Assembly (NCBI GenBank): GCA_021794275.1
Contig: JAJYRD010000076.1
Coordinates: 1-64,000 of the forward strand
Length of the DNA stretch: 64,000 nucleotides
Reading direction: 5' to 3'
Source: Pseudomonadota bacterium
GTDB taxonomy: Bacteria > Pseudomonadota > Gammaproteobacteria > Acidiferrobacterales > Acidiferrobacteraceae
In this document: one piece after another, positions 27,653 through 34,596 of the stretch
Layout of the letters: every line of letters begins with the position of its first letter
Numbering within the stretch: position 1 is the stretch's first letter
The notes under the pieces: generated by a model
Database searches by the model: none
What the model saw: only the letters and a program-made list of their open reading frames with translations
What the model was told of the DNA's origin: nothing
Program-made: the position numbers and the translations under genes

Positions 27653-28976
27653 TTTCGACAGCCGAGGCGAGGCCAGAAGCCGCGAGCGCGCCGTTTTGGT
27701 GCATTTGCGGCTTGCGGACGCCGAGGAGCAGGAGGATCTCGAGGAGCTGAGGCTGCTCGCGGTCTCGGCGGGCGCGGAGATCGTAGGGATCGCGGAAGGT
27801 GCGCGCCAACAGCCGGACAGCGCGACCTATGTGGGCTCGGGCAAGGCCGAGGAGGTGCGTGTGCTGGTGGCCGCCACGGGGGCCGATTTGGTCTTGGTGA
27901 ATGCGGCGCTCTCGCCGGGCCAGGAACGCAATCTGGAGAAGGTGGTGGGCGTGCGCGTGCTCGACCGCACAGGGCTCATACTCGACATCTTCGCGCAGCG
28001 TGCCCATTCCCACGAGGGTAAGCTGCAGGTGCAGCTCGCTCAGCTTGAGCACCTTGCGACTCGGCTTGTGCGCGGCTGGACCCATCTCGAGCGCCAAAAG
28101 GGCGGTATTGGGCTGCGCGGCCCTGGCGAGACCCAGCTCGAAAGTGACCGGCGCATGATCGGTGAGCGCATCCGCGTGCTCCATAAGCGGCTCGAGAAGG
28201 TGCGTAAGCAGCGCCTCATGCGTCGTCGGGCCCGTCAGCGGTCGGTGGTCCCCACGGTCTCGTTTGTGGGCTACACCAACGCCGGAAAGTCATCCCTTTT
28301 TAATGTCTTGACGGGCGCCGACGTCTACGCGGCCGATCGTCTTTTCGCGACGCTGGATCCTACCATGCGGCGTGTGGAACTCCCGGCGGCGGGTGCCATG
28401 ATCCTGGCCGATACCGTGGGCTTCATTCGTCACCTCCCCCATGGTCTGGTCGCGGCCTTTCGCTCGACCCTGGAAGAGGTGCAGTTCGCCGATTTGTTAC
28501 TGCACGTGGTCGACGCGAGCCACCCCGAACATCGCGCCTACGTGGAGCAGGTCGATAGGGTGCTGGCCGAGATCGGCGCGGAGGATGTGCCGAGACTTAT
28601 CGTCATGAACAAGATCGATGCGCTGGGGGATGTGGCCCGCATCGAACGCGATGGATTTGGGCAGGCTGCGCGCGTGTTTGTCTCGGCGCGCACCGGGGCG
28701 GGGCTCGATGGGCTCCTGGAGGCGATACGCGAACGCCTGGGCCCGCGGCGCGTGCGCGCTCGGGTCCGTATTCCGCTTTCGGAGGGCCGTTTACGGTCGC
28801 GACTGTATGGCGCCGGGACTGTGTTGAGCGAGGTGGTCGAGGGCGACGCCCTGCTGATGACGCTCGAGATGTCGCGCGAAGCGGGACGCTGGATCGCAGC
28901 TGAGCAAGGCGCTGAAGTGACGTTCGTGCCTTCGGTCGAGGAGGAGGGAGAGCCCGCGCGCGCCGGACACGCGTGA
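27615..28976 (+). CDS. hflX: GTPase HflX, ribosome-splitting factor
   Basis: HflX is a translational GTPase that rescues ribosomes stalled by heat or antibiotics. The N-terminal domain has the glycine-rich loop [24 protein letters not shown], followed by the G domain: G1 [20 protein letters not shown] (G3) and NKID (G4). Homology to E. coli HflX begins at [18 protein letters not shown] (about 27657), directly after the hfq stop, yet no standard start codon lies there. The nearest in-frame ATG is at 27615, inside hfq, giving about 453 residues with an N-terminal extension; initiation may also be at a downstream GTG (27696) or a rare codon. The start is uncertain, the function is not. Confidence 0.93.
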   Translation: MRRWRTRGQATSNFDSRGEARSRERAVLVHLRLADAEEQEDLEELRLLAVSAGAEIVGIAEGARQQPDSATYVGSGKAEEVRVLVAATGADLVLVNAALSPGQERNLEKVVGVRVLDRTGLILDIFAQRAHSHEGKLQVQLAQLEHLATRLVRGWTHLERQKGGIGLRGPGETQLESDRRMIGERIRVLHKRLEKVRKQRLMRRRARQRSVVPTVSFVGYTNAGKSSLFNVLTGADVYAADRLFATLDPTMRRVELPAAGAMILADTVGFIRHLPHGLVAAFRSTLEEVQFADLLLHVVDASHPEHRAYVEQVDRVLAEIGAEDVPRLIVMNKIDALGDVARIERDGFGQAARVFVSARTGAGLDGLLEAIRERLGPRRVRARVRIPLSEGRLRSRLYGAGTVLSEVVEGDALLMTLEMSREAGRWIAAEQGAEVTFVPSVEEEGEPARAGHA

Positions 28977-29021
28977 GGTCGTAGGCCGCAACGCCACATC
29001 CGATGGTAAATCGGAAAAACC

Positions 29022-29044
29022 CCGCGGGATTGGCGAGCCCGCGG
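29022..29044 (+). terminator. hairpin after hflX
   Basis: CCGCGGG (29022-29028) and CCCGCGG (29038-29044) form a perfect 7-bp GC stem with a 9-nt loop, about 45 bp past the hflX stop. No U-tract follows, so it may slow transcription rather than terminate it alone. Confidence 0.35.
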
Positions 29045-29104
29045 CGCGGGCCTTGGGTGGCTGACTCCGCCGCTCCTATGGGTCGGCGCGCAGGTGGATG
29101 CCTG

Positions 29105-29368
29105 TCAGTCGCCGTGGCGGCCGTGTTTATTGACCGCCTGCGGGTGGCCCCATTCGCTGATCGATGGGACGCGCACCCCGACCCACCAGTAGTCTCCGAT
29201 GCTGTCTTGGCTATGCCCGCCGATCAACTCGTGATCAGCATCGAGGCGGACACGCGCGAGATAATCCTCGGCGTCCTGACGCCTACGAAAGAGCGACCAG
29301 TTCACGGCGTTTTCGAACGGGCTTCGGCTCGGTACCTCGTGGTCGTTCTCTAAAATTTCATTCGTCAT
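29105..29368 (-). CDS. small hypothetical protein
   Basis: An 87-residue frame starting at an ATG preceded by GAGAGG. The composition looks coding (WSLFRRRQDAEDYLARVRLDADHELI, YWWVGVRVP) and suggests a small soluble alpha/beta protein, but I know no family. It lies downstream of tetH on the same strand, with an 80-bp gap. Possibly real; no other evidence. Confidence 0.45.
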   Translation of the reverse strand: MTNEILENDHEVPSRSPFENAVNWSLFRRRQDAEDYLARVRLDADHELIGGHSQDSIGDYWWVGVRVPSISEWGHPQAVNKHGRHGD

Positions 29369-29444
29369 CAGCAGTCCTCTCTATGCGTTAGTCGCAAGCC
29401 ATGGAATGCTAGCCATTTGGTGGCGTTTGCGCGTCGCACCAAGG

Positions 29445-30947
29445 TTAGGGCGACACCTGCCGATGCGCTGGCTTATGGCCGACCACAGCCGCTACCGGGA
29501 GCGCCATGACCCAGTCCCAGGAGTTATCCAGGTAGATGGTGCCGCCGACGATGACGGGGTTTACGATACCGAAGCGGCCACCGAGATATTTCTGGCCGAT
29601 CACGCGGCCGGTGCGCGCGTTCAGGACGAATAGGCGCGGGCCTGTGCTGATGAAGAGCTTGTGGTCATAGTAGGTCGCGGGCGCGCGACCGGCTCCGGCA
29701 GCGCCGGCCTTTGGGATGTGCCACGTCCAAAGGAGTCGGCCCGTATGCAGATTGTAGGCCTCGTAGATGTTGTTGACCGGCGTGCCGATGTAGACGGTAT
29801 TTTTGTGAATCATTGGTACGCCGCCCTTGAAGGCCGGGGGCTTGGGCCCCGGGCCCATGGTATGGCTCCATAACACGCGCCCATCCTCGGCGTTGTAGGC
29901 GCGTACGATGGTCGTAAGCGTAGTGCGGCCGCCATGCGACGGGACGACCCCCACGGCATCCATGACCACCACGCCGTGTGCGACCGCCGGCGACACGTCG
30001 CCAAGGCCGGGTTTGGTTGCGTGGCGGATCGTGGCCTTCCAGACGATATGCCCGTTCTGGGCAGACAGACAATACAGGTAAGGTATGACCGACAAGGCGA
30101 CGTAGACATGGCCGTGATAGACGGCCGGATCGGACATGTTGGCAATACCCCCAGCGCGCCTGATCCATATCTGGCGCCCGGTTTTCGCGTTGATGGCATA
30201 GATGTCGCCAGAACCCGTCTCGATGAAGAGCCTGTTTGCGGCGATGGCGGGGGTAGGCATTGTCGCGCCCATGGTTCCAAAATGCCAAAGCAGCTTCCCG
30301 GTCGTTTTGTCGAGGGCGTAGACGCCGTTATAGCTCACCCCCGCGCCGCGCGCCGCAGTCTTCTGGGAGTAACGTTGCACGTTCGAGAAATTGAAACCGA
30401 CGTTGCCGACGGTCAGGTATACGATATGGCCGGATACCAGCGGATTTCCCATGAAGGTGTTACCGACCGGACTTGTGCGCCATATCAACCGACCGGTGCG
30501 GGCGTTCAGCGCGTAGGCGAACTGGTCGTCGCTTTCGGCATAGATGATGCCGTCGACTGCCGAAACGCCGAGAGCGTTCCCGTAGAACTGCGTCATGGTG
30601 GCCAGGGCGAGCCGCTCGCCGTAAACCTTCGCGCCGTACGGTTCGTGTCGGGACAACGGCCAGGCTCGGGCTTCCGGGTAGCGCCAGGTGACACCGTTTT
30701 TGAGCCAAGCGGGCGCGGCGGCGGGGACGGGGTAGGCAGAATCGTGGCGGGGGTTGCCGTAGGCGTGGGTCCAGGTTTGAGGGAAGCCAACCCGGTCAGG
30801 CGGGGGAGGCAGGTTATTGGGGTAAAAGACGCGGGCATAAGGGCCGTGCCCGGAGGAGCCTGGGACGAGCGCGCCAGTTACGCTCGCCGGGCCCAGGAGT
30901 AGCGCAAGGGCGGCAAGGCCCACCATGAATCGAGTCGAATCTGGCAT
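29445..30947 (-). CDS. tetH: tetrathionate hydrolase (PQQ-like beta-propeller protein)
   Basis: A 500-residue exported protein: signal peptide FMVGLAALALLLGPASVTGA (about residues 7-26), then an eight-bladed PQQ-like beta-propeller with repeated blade motifs (YALNARTGRLIW, YALDKTTGKLLW, YAINAKTGRQIW, YCLSAQNGHIVW, YNLHTGRLLW). The N-terminal VGFPQTWTHAYGN and ARAWPL segments and the length match, as I recall them, the tetrathionate hydrolases of acidophilic Acidithiobacillus, which hydrolyse tetrathionate to thiosulfate, sulfur and sulfate outside the cytoplasm. GGAGG precedes the ATG. If not TetH, it is another PQQ-type periplasmic dehydrogenase; the small size and lack of a haem domain favour TetH. 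Its place next to cbbR links sulfur oxidation to carbon fixation. Confidence 0.8.
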   Translation of the reverse strand: MPDSTRFMVGLAALALLLGPASVTGALVPGSSGHGPYARVFYPNNLPPPPDRVGFPQTWTHAYGNPRHDSAYPVPAAAPAWLKNGVTWRYPEARAWPLSRHEPYGAKVYGERLALATMTQFYGNALGVSAVDGIIYAESDDQFAYALNARTGRLIWRTSPVGNTFMGNPLVSGHIVYLTVGNVGFNFSNVQRYSQKTAARGAGVSYNGVYALDKTTGKLLWHFGTMGATMPTPAIAANRLFIETGSGDIYAINAKTGRQIWIRRAGGIANMSDPAVYHGHVYVALSVIPYLYCLSAQNGHIVWKATIRHATKPGLGDVSPAVAHGVVVMDAVGVVPSHGGRTTLTTIVRAYNAEDGRVLWSHTMGPGPKPPAFKGGVPMIHKNTVYIGTPVNNIYEAYNLHTGRLLWTWHIPKAGAAGAGRAPATYYDHKLFISTGPRLFVLNARTGRVIGQKYLGGRFGIVNPVIVGGTIYLDNSWDWVMALPVAAVVGHKPAHRQVSP

Positions 30948-31345
30948 AGTTGTCCTCCATGACTTGTCATACGGTAGCGCATGGCAGTCGATTGTGGGCG
31001 AGACAAAAGCCGGGGCGGCAGGGGCTGGATCGCAACTGTGTCACGGGGTGCCGCATGTGCCGGCCTCCAGCCAGAGGTCTTGTCGGGTGATCTCAAAGGG
31101 GTCTCGGTCTGCGCTTCGAAGGACGCCTGTTTGGAGCGGATGGGCGCTGATGCTCGAGAGGTGGACGTCTCCGCACGTATTCCTCGAGCCCCGGGTCCGG
31201 GCGGGCGCTATGGCTTTCTTTCTCTGCGGGGTCTGTTGGGTTCTTCGGGCGGCCTCGTCGAGATCCGACTCAATCCGTCGCGCCCCGCGATCGCACTCGG
31301 GGCCACCGCAACGTTTCACGTTCCACCCAAAAAAGGCTCCGCCGC
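30948..31345. other. intergenic region upstream of tetH, no gene seen
   Basis: 398 bp between the cbbR stop and the tetH start, both minus strand. Several frames are open but none resembles a protein. It must carry the tetH promoter; a possible -10 (TATGAC) lies about 30 bp before the start on the minus strand, without a clear -35. Confidence 0.4.
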
Positions 31346-32266
31346 TCAGTCACCGGTCCCTGGACTGCGCGAGGCCCCTTCCTTGGTGATGTAGTCCAGA
31401 AAGGCGCTCGCGACGGGTGAGATCTGTTTGGCGGCCGGATAGATGACATACCATTGACGTCGCAGGGGAAAGCCGCGCACATCGAGAACCGCAAAGGCGC
31501 CGGAGGCGGCATCAAGGGTCAGCGTATGTCCGGACAAGACCGACAGCCCGAGTCCTCCGGCCACCGCCTGTTTGACTGCCTCGTTGCTGCCGAGCGTCAT
31601 GCGGATCTTGAGGCGCATGTTGTGCTTATCGAAAAATCGCTCGGCCGCGAGCCGCGTGCCCGACCCCGGCTCACGCATGATAAAGGGCTCCTTGGCCAGC
31701 TGCTCGGGCTCTATGTCCCGCTGTGAGGCGAGCGGATGATCGGCCGGCGCAAGGAGTACGAGCGGGTTTTCCATGAAGGGGCGCGCGACGACGCTCAAAT
31801 GTTCGGGGGCTTGGCCCATGATGTAGAGGTCGTCCAGGTTTTGTTTCAGGCGTTCTATCAACTGGTCGCGGTTTGCCACCTCCAGGGTGGCCTCGATCCC
31901 TGAATGCATCTTGCAGAATGCGCCGAGGAAGTGCGGGGCGAAGTACTGTGCGGTGGTGATGATGGATAGTCTCAGGCTGCCACGTTCAAGGGCGCGATCG
32001 GCGGCGACTTCGGTCGCCAGACGCTCCAGGCGGTCGTAGACGTCGAGCGCCGCCGCGTAGACGAGTCGTCCCGTCTCGGTCAGAAAGAGCCGCTTGCCGA
32101 TCTGTTCGTGCAGCGGTGCCCCGACGCTGCCCGAGAGTTGTTTGATCTGGATGGACAGGGCGGCAGGTGTCATATGCAGTTCTTCCGCGGCCCGCGTCAT
32201 GTTCAAATGGCGTGCGAGCGACAGGAAAATCTTCAACTGGTGTAGTGTGACCCGGCGTAGCAGCAT
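31346..32266 (-). CDS. cbbR: LysR-type regulator of carbon fixation genes (CbbR)
   Basis: A 306-residue LysR regulator. The N-terminal winged helix-turn-helix is LHQLKIFLSLARHLNMTRAAEELHMTPAALSIQIKQL (residues 7-43), followed by a linker helix and the two-lobed effector domain (LRLSIITTAQYFAPHFLGAF; FIMREPGSGTR; VAGGLGLSVLS). CbbR proteins activate cbb and carboxysome operons and sense metabolites such as RuBP, 2-phosphoglycolate or NADPH. The ATG at 32266 begins at the HTH; a much longer frame upstream is not LysR-like. It is divergent from cbbL, the typical CbbR arrangement. Confidence 0.93.
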   Translation of the reverse strand: MLLRRVTLHQLKIFLSLARHLNMTRAAEELHMTPAALSIQIKQLSGSVGAPLHEQIGKRLFLTETGRLVYAAALDVYDRLERLATEVAADRALERGSLRLSIITTAQYFAPHFLGAFCKMHSGIEATLEVANRDQLIERLKQNLDDLYIMGQAPEHLSVVARPFMENPLVLLAPADHPLASQRDIEPEQLAKEPFIMREPGSGTRLAAERFFDKHNMRLKIRMTLGSNEAVKQAVAGGLGLSVLSGHTLTLDAASGAFAVLDVRGFPLRRQWYVIYPAAKQISPVASAFLDYITKEGASRSPGTGD

Positions 32267-32299
32267 GCCTTTATAAAGTTTTAACGTAGCTGGGCGAGC

Positions 32300-32316
32300 A
32301 TTTAATATAACTAAAT
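32300..32316. promoter_or_regulatory. candidate CbbR binding site near cbbR
   Basis: ATTTA-N7-TAAAT is a perfect inverted repeat containing the CbbR consensus TNA-N7-TNA. It lies 34-50 bp upstream of the cbbR start, where it could serve negative autoregulation. Confidence 0.55.
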
Positions 32317-32627
32317 GTAGCCGGTGCTGTAAAGATGGTCTTGGGAGCGGCTCGCGGTTGCGCAGGGCTATCCGAGGCTGGGCTTGCGCGCCGTGGCGAT
32401 GCTGGGTCGTCGCTTGTGGCCGATAGACTTCCCTGGAGCAGTCCCGCGCGCACTCGCGTGAGACATGTTGCGTCCCCAGTGATGAGCCGGCTGCCTCTTC
32501 TTCTGGGGGTGCCCGATGACCATCGAGGGGCTGGGCGACCGGGGTTCGCGTATCAGACCCATACCTGTAGAGCTCGTAACCGCGCACGGCGGGGGAAATC
32601 GAGACTCTCGCCACCATGCCTATGGTG

Positions 32628-32640
32628 TAATAAAAGGTAA
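32628..32640 (+). promoter_or_regulatory. candidate CbbR activator site upstream of cbbL
   Basis: TAA-N7-TAA (a T-N11-A LysR core) centred about 60 bp before the predicted transcription start of cbbL and just upstream of its -35 element, the usual place for a LysR recognition site. Confidence 0.5.
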
Positions 32641-32657
32641 CATTAAGTTTTTTTTAC

Positions 32658-32686
32658 TTGGCCTTATGGCTCGACCTTTGTACATT
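32658..32686 (+). promoter_or_regulatory. predicted sigma70 promoter of the carboxysome operon
   Basis: TTGGCC (32658-32663, 4/6 matches to TTGACA), a 17-bp spacer and TACATT (32681-32686, 4/6 matches to TATAAT) place the start near 32693, about 47 nt before the cbbL ATG. Weak elements are typical of an activator-dependent promoter. Confidence 0.45.
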
Positions 32687-32697
32687 GGGCGCCCAAT
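32684..32697. repeat. perfect 14-bp palindrome at the predicted cbbL transcription start
   Basis: ATTGGGCGCCCAAT is fully self-complementary and overlaps the predicted -10 and start site of the cbbL promoter. It could be an operator for a second regulator or a 5'-end RNA structure; its function is not known. Confidence 0.6.
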
Positions 32698-32739
32698 ACC
32701 GCTTTGCAGGTCGGGTTGATCGTTACTTGAGGAGGGATT

Positions 32740-34158
32740 ATGGCTGGAAAGTATGAAGCCGGCGTCAAGGAGTACCGCCAGACGTACTGGGCTCCGGACT
32801 ACGTGCCGTTGGACTCGGATATTTTAGCGTGTTTCAAGATCGTGCCGCAGCCCGGTGTTGACCGGGAAGAGGCGGCGGCGGCGGTGGCGGCTGAGTCTTC
32901 CACGGGGACGTGGACGACGGTATGGACGGACCTGCTGACCGATCTCGATTACTACAAGGGTCGCGCGTACCGGATCGAAGACGTTCCGGGCGACGATACC
33001 GCCTTCTACGCCTTCATCGCCTACCCGATCGATTTGTTCGAAGAAGGTTCGGTGGTGAACGTCTTCACCTCCCTCGTCGGTAACGTGTTCGGTTTCAAGG
33101 CGGTGCGTTCGCTCCGTCTGGAAGATGTGCGTTTCCCTCTCCACTATGTCATGACCTGCAACGGTCCGCCGCACGGTATCCAGGTCGAACGTGACAAGAT
33201 GGACAAGTACGGGCGCCCGATGCTCGGCTGCACGATCAAACCCAAGCTTGGCCTGTCGGCAAAGAACTACGGGCGCGCGGTCTATGAGGCCTTGCGCGGC
33301 GGTCTTGATTTCACCAAGGATGACGAGAACGTCAATTCGCAGCCGTTCATGCGCTGGCGCGATCGTTTCCTGTTCGTCGCTGACGCCATCCATAACGCCG
33401 AGGCCCAATCGGGCGAACGTAAGGGGCATTACCTGAACGTTACCGCCCCCTCGCCGGAGGAGATGTACGAGCGTGCCGAGTTCGCGAAGGAACTGAACAT
33501 GCCGATTATCATGCATGACTTCCTTACGGGCGGCTTCTGCGCGAACACCGGGCTCGCGCGCTGGTGCCGCAAGAACGGCGTGCTTCTGCACATCCACCGC
33601 GCCATGCATGCGGTGATCGATCGTAACCCGCACCACGGTATCCATTTCCGCGTGCTCACCAAGGCGCTGCGGCTGTCGGGGGGCGATCACCTCCATACCG
33701 GCACCGTGGTCGGCAAGCTCGAAGGCGACCGCGCCTCGACCCTCGGATGGATCGACCTTCTGCGTGAATCCTATGTTCCGGAAGATCGTAGCCGCGGCAT
33801 TTTCTTTGATCAGGATTGGGGCTCCATGCCGGGCGCCTTCGCGGTTGCTTCGGGTGGTATCCACGTCTGGCACATGCCGGCGCTGGTCAAGATCTTCGGC
33901 GATGACTCGGTTCTGCAGTTCGGTGGCGGCACCCTGGGGCACCCGTGGGGCAATGCGGCGGGCGCGGCGGCCAATCGCGTGGCTCTCGAGGCCTGCGTCG
34001 AGGCCCGTAACCGCGGCGTGGATATCGAGAAAGAAGGGAAGACCATATTGACGAACGCGGCGCGCCATTCGCCCGAGCTCAAGATCGCCTTGGAAACCTG
34101 GAAGGAGATCAAGTTCGAGTTCGACACGGTCGACAAGCTCGACGTCCAGAACCGCTAA
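32740..34158 (+). CDS. cbbL: ribulose-1,5-bisphosphate carboxylase/oxygenase large subunit, form IA
   Basis: The catalytic subunit of Rubisco, which adds CO2 to RuBP inside the carboxysome. At 472 residues it is full length. The start [33 protein letters not shown] is typical of carboxysomal form IA. The active-site block [24 protein letters not shown] carries the carbamylated Lys and the metal ligands (KDDE). [29 protein letters not shown] (loop 6 region with the catalytic Lys) and GGIHVWHMP follow. The ribosome site GAGGAGG is strong. cbbS follows after 39 bp. Confidence 0.99.
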   Translation: MAGKYEAGVKEYRQTYWAPDYVPLDSDILACFKIVPQPGVDREEAAAAVAAESSTGTWTTVWTDLLTDLDYYKGRAYRIEDVPGDDTAFYAFIAYPIDLFEEGSVVNVFTSLVGNVFGFKAVRSLRLEDVRFPLHYVMTCNGPPHGIQVERDKMDKYGRPMLGCTIKPKLGLSAKNYGRAVYEALRGGLDFTKDDENVNSQPFMRWRDRFLFVADAIHNAEAQSGERKGHYLNVTAPSPEEMYERAEFAKELNMPIIMHDFLTGGFCANTGLARWCRKNGVLLHIHRAMHAVIDRNPHHGIHFRVLTKALRLSGGDHLHTGTVVGKLEGDRASTLGWIDLLRESYVPEDRSRGIFFDQDWGSMPGAFAVASGGIHVWHMPALVKIFGDDSVLQFGGGTLGHPWGNAAGAAANRVALEACVEARNRGVDIEKEGKTILTNAARHSPELKIALETWKEIKFEFDTVDKLDVQNR

Positions 34159-34197
34159 TTTTCGGGATCAGACACGTCATTCAGTAAGGAGGTCGCC

Positions 34198-34530
34198 ATG
34201 GCCGATGTGCAAGATTATAAGCAGGCTCGCCGATACGAAACGTTCTCGTATCTTCCCCCGTTCTCTGCGGAGCAGACCCGTGCGCAGATTCAGTACATGA
34301 TCGCGCAGGGCTGGAACCCGGCGGTTGAGCATATAGAGCCCAACCGTCCTTTCACGTACTACTGGTACATGTGGAAGCTGCCGATGTTCGGTGAACGCAA
34401 TGCGGACGCGGTGCTCGCGGAGGTAGAGGCCTGTCGCCGGGAGTATCCGAATCATTCGATCCGTCTGATCGGGTACGACAACTACACCCAGAGCCAAGGG
34501 TTGTCGTTTGTGGTGCACAGGGGTTCCTGA
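34198..34530 (+). CDS. cbbS: Rubisco small subunit, form IA
   Basis: A 110-residue small subunit that caps the L8 core to give L8S8. [54 protein letters not shown] and [23 protein letters not shown] are characteristic of the form IA type packaged in alpha-carboxysomes, where CsoS2 binds at the L-S interface. AAGGAGG precedes the start. Confidence 0.99.
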   Translation: MADVQDYKQARRYETFSYLPPFSAEQTRAQIQYMIAQGWNPAVEHIEPNRPFTYYWYMWKLPMFGERNADAVLAEVEACRREYPNHSIRLIGYDNYTQSQGLSFVVHRGS

Positions 34531-34596
34531 GACGCGATGAGATCAAAGGGCCGGGTCCGCGTATTGGGCGGACCCTGGACCGCATAGGGGGACACT

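Noticed and set aside
32824-34068. 414-codon minus-strand frame opposite cbbL
   Set aside because: Shadow of Rubisco caused by third-position GC bias.
34159-34197. Possible attenuator between cbbL and cbbS
   Set aside because: No stable hairpin with a U-tract is visible in the 39-bp spacer.
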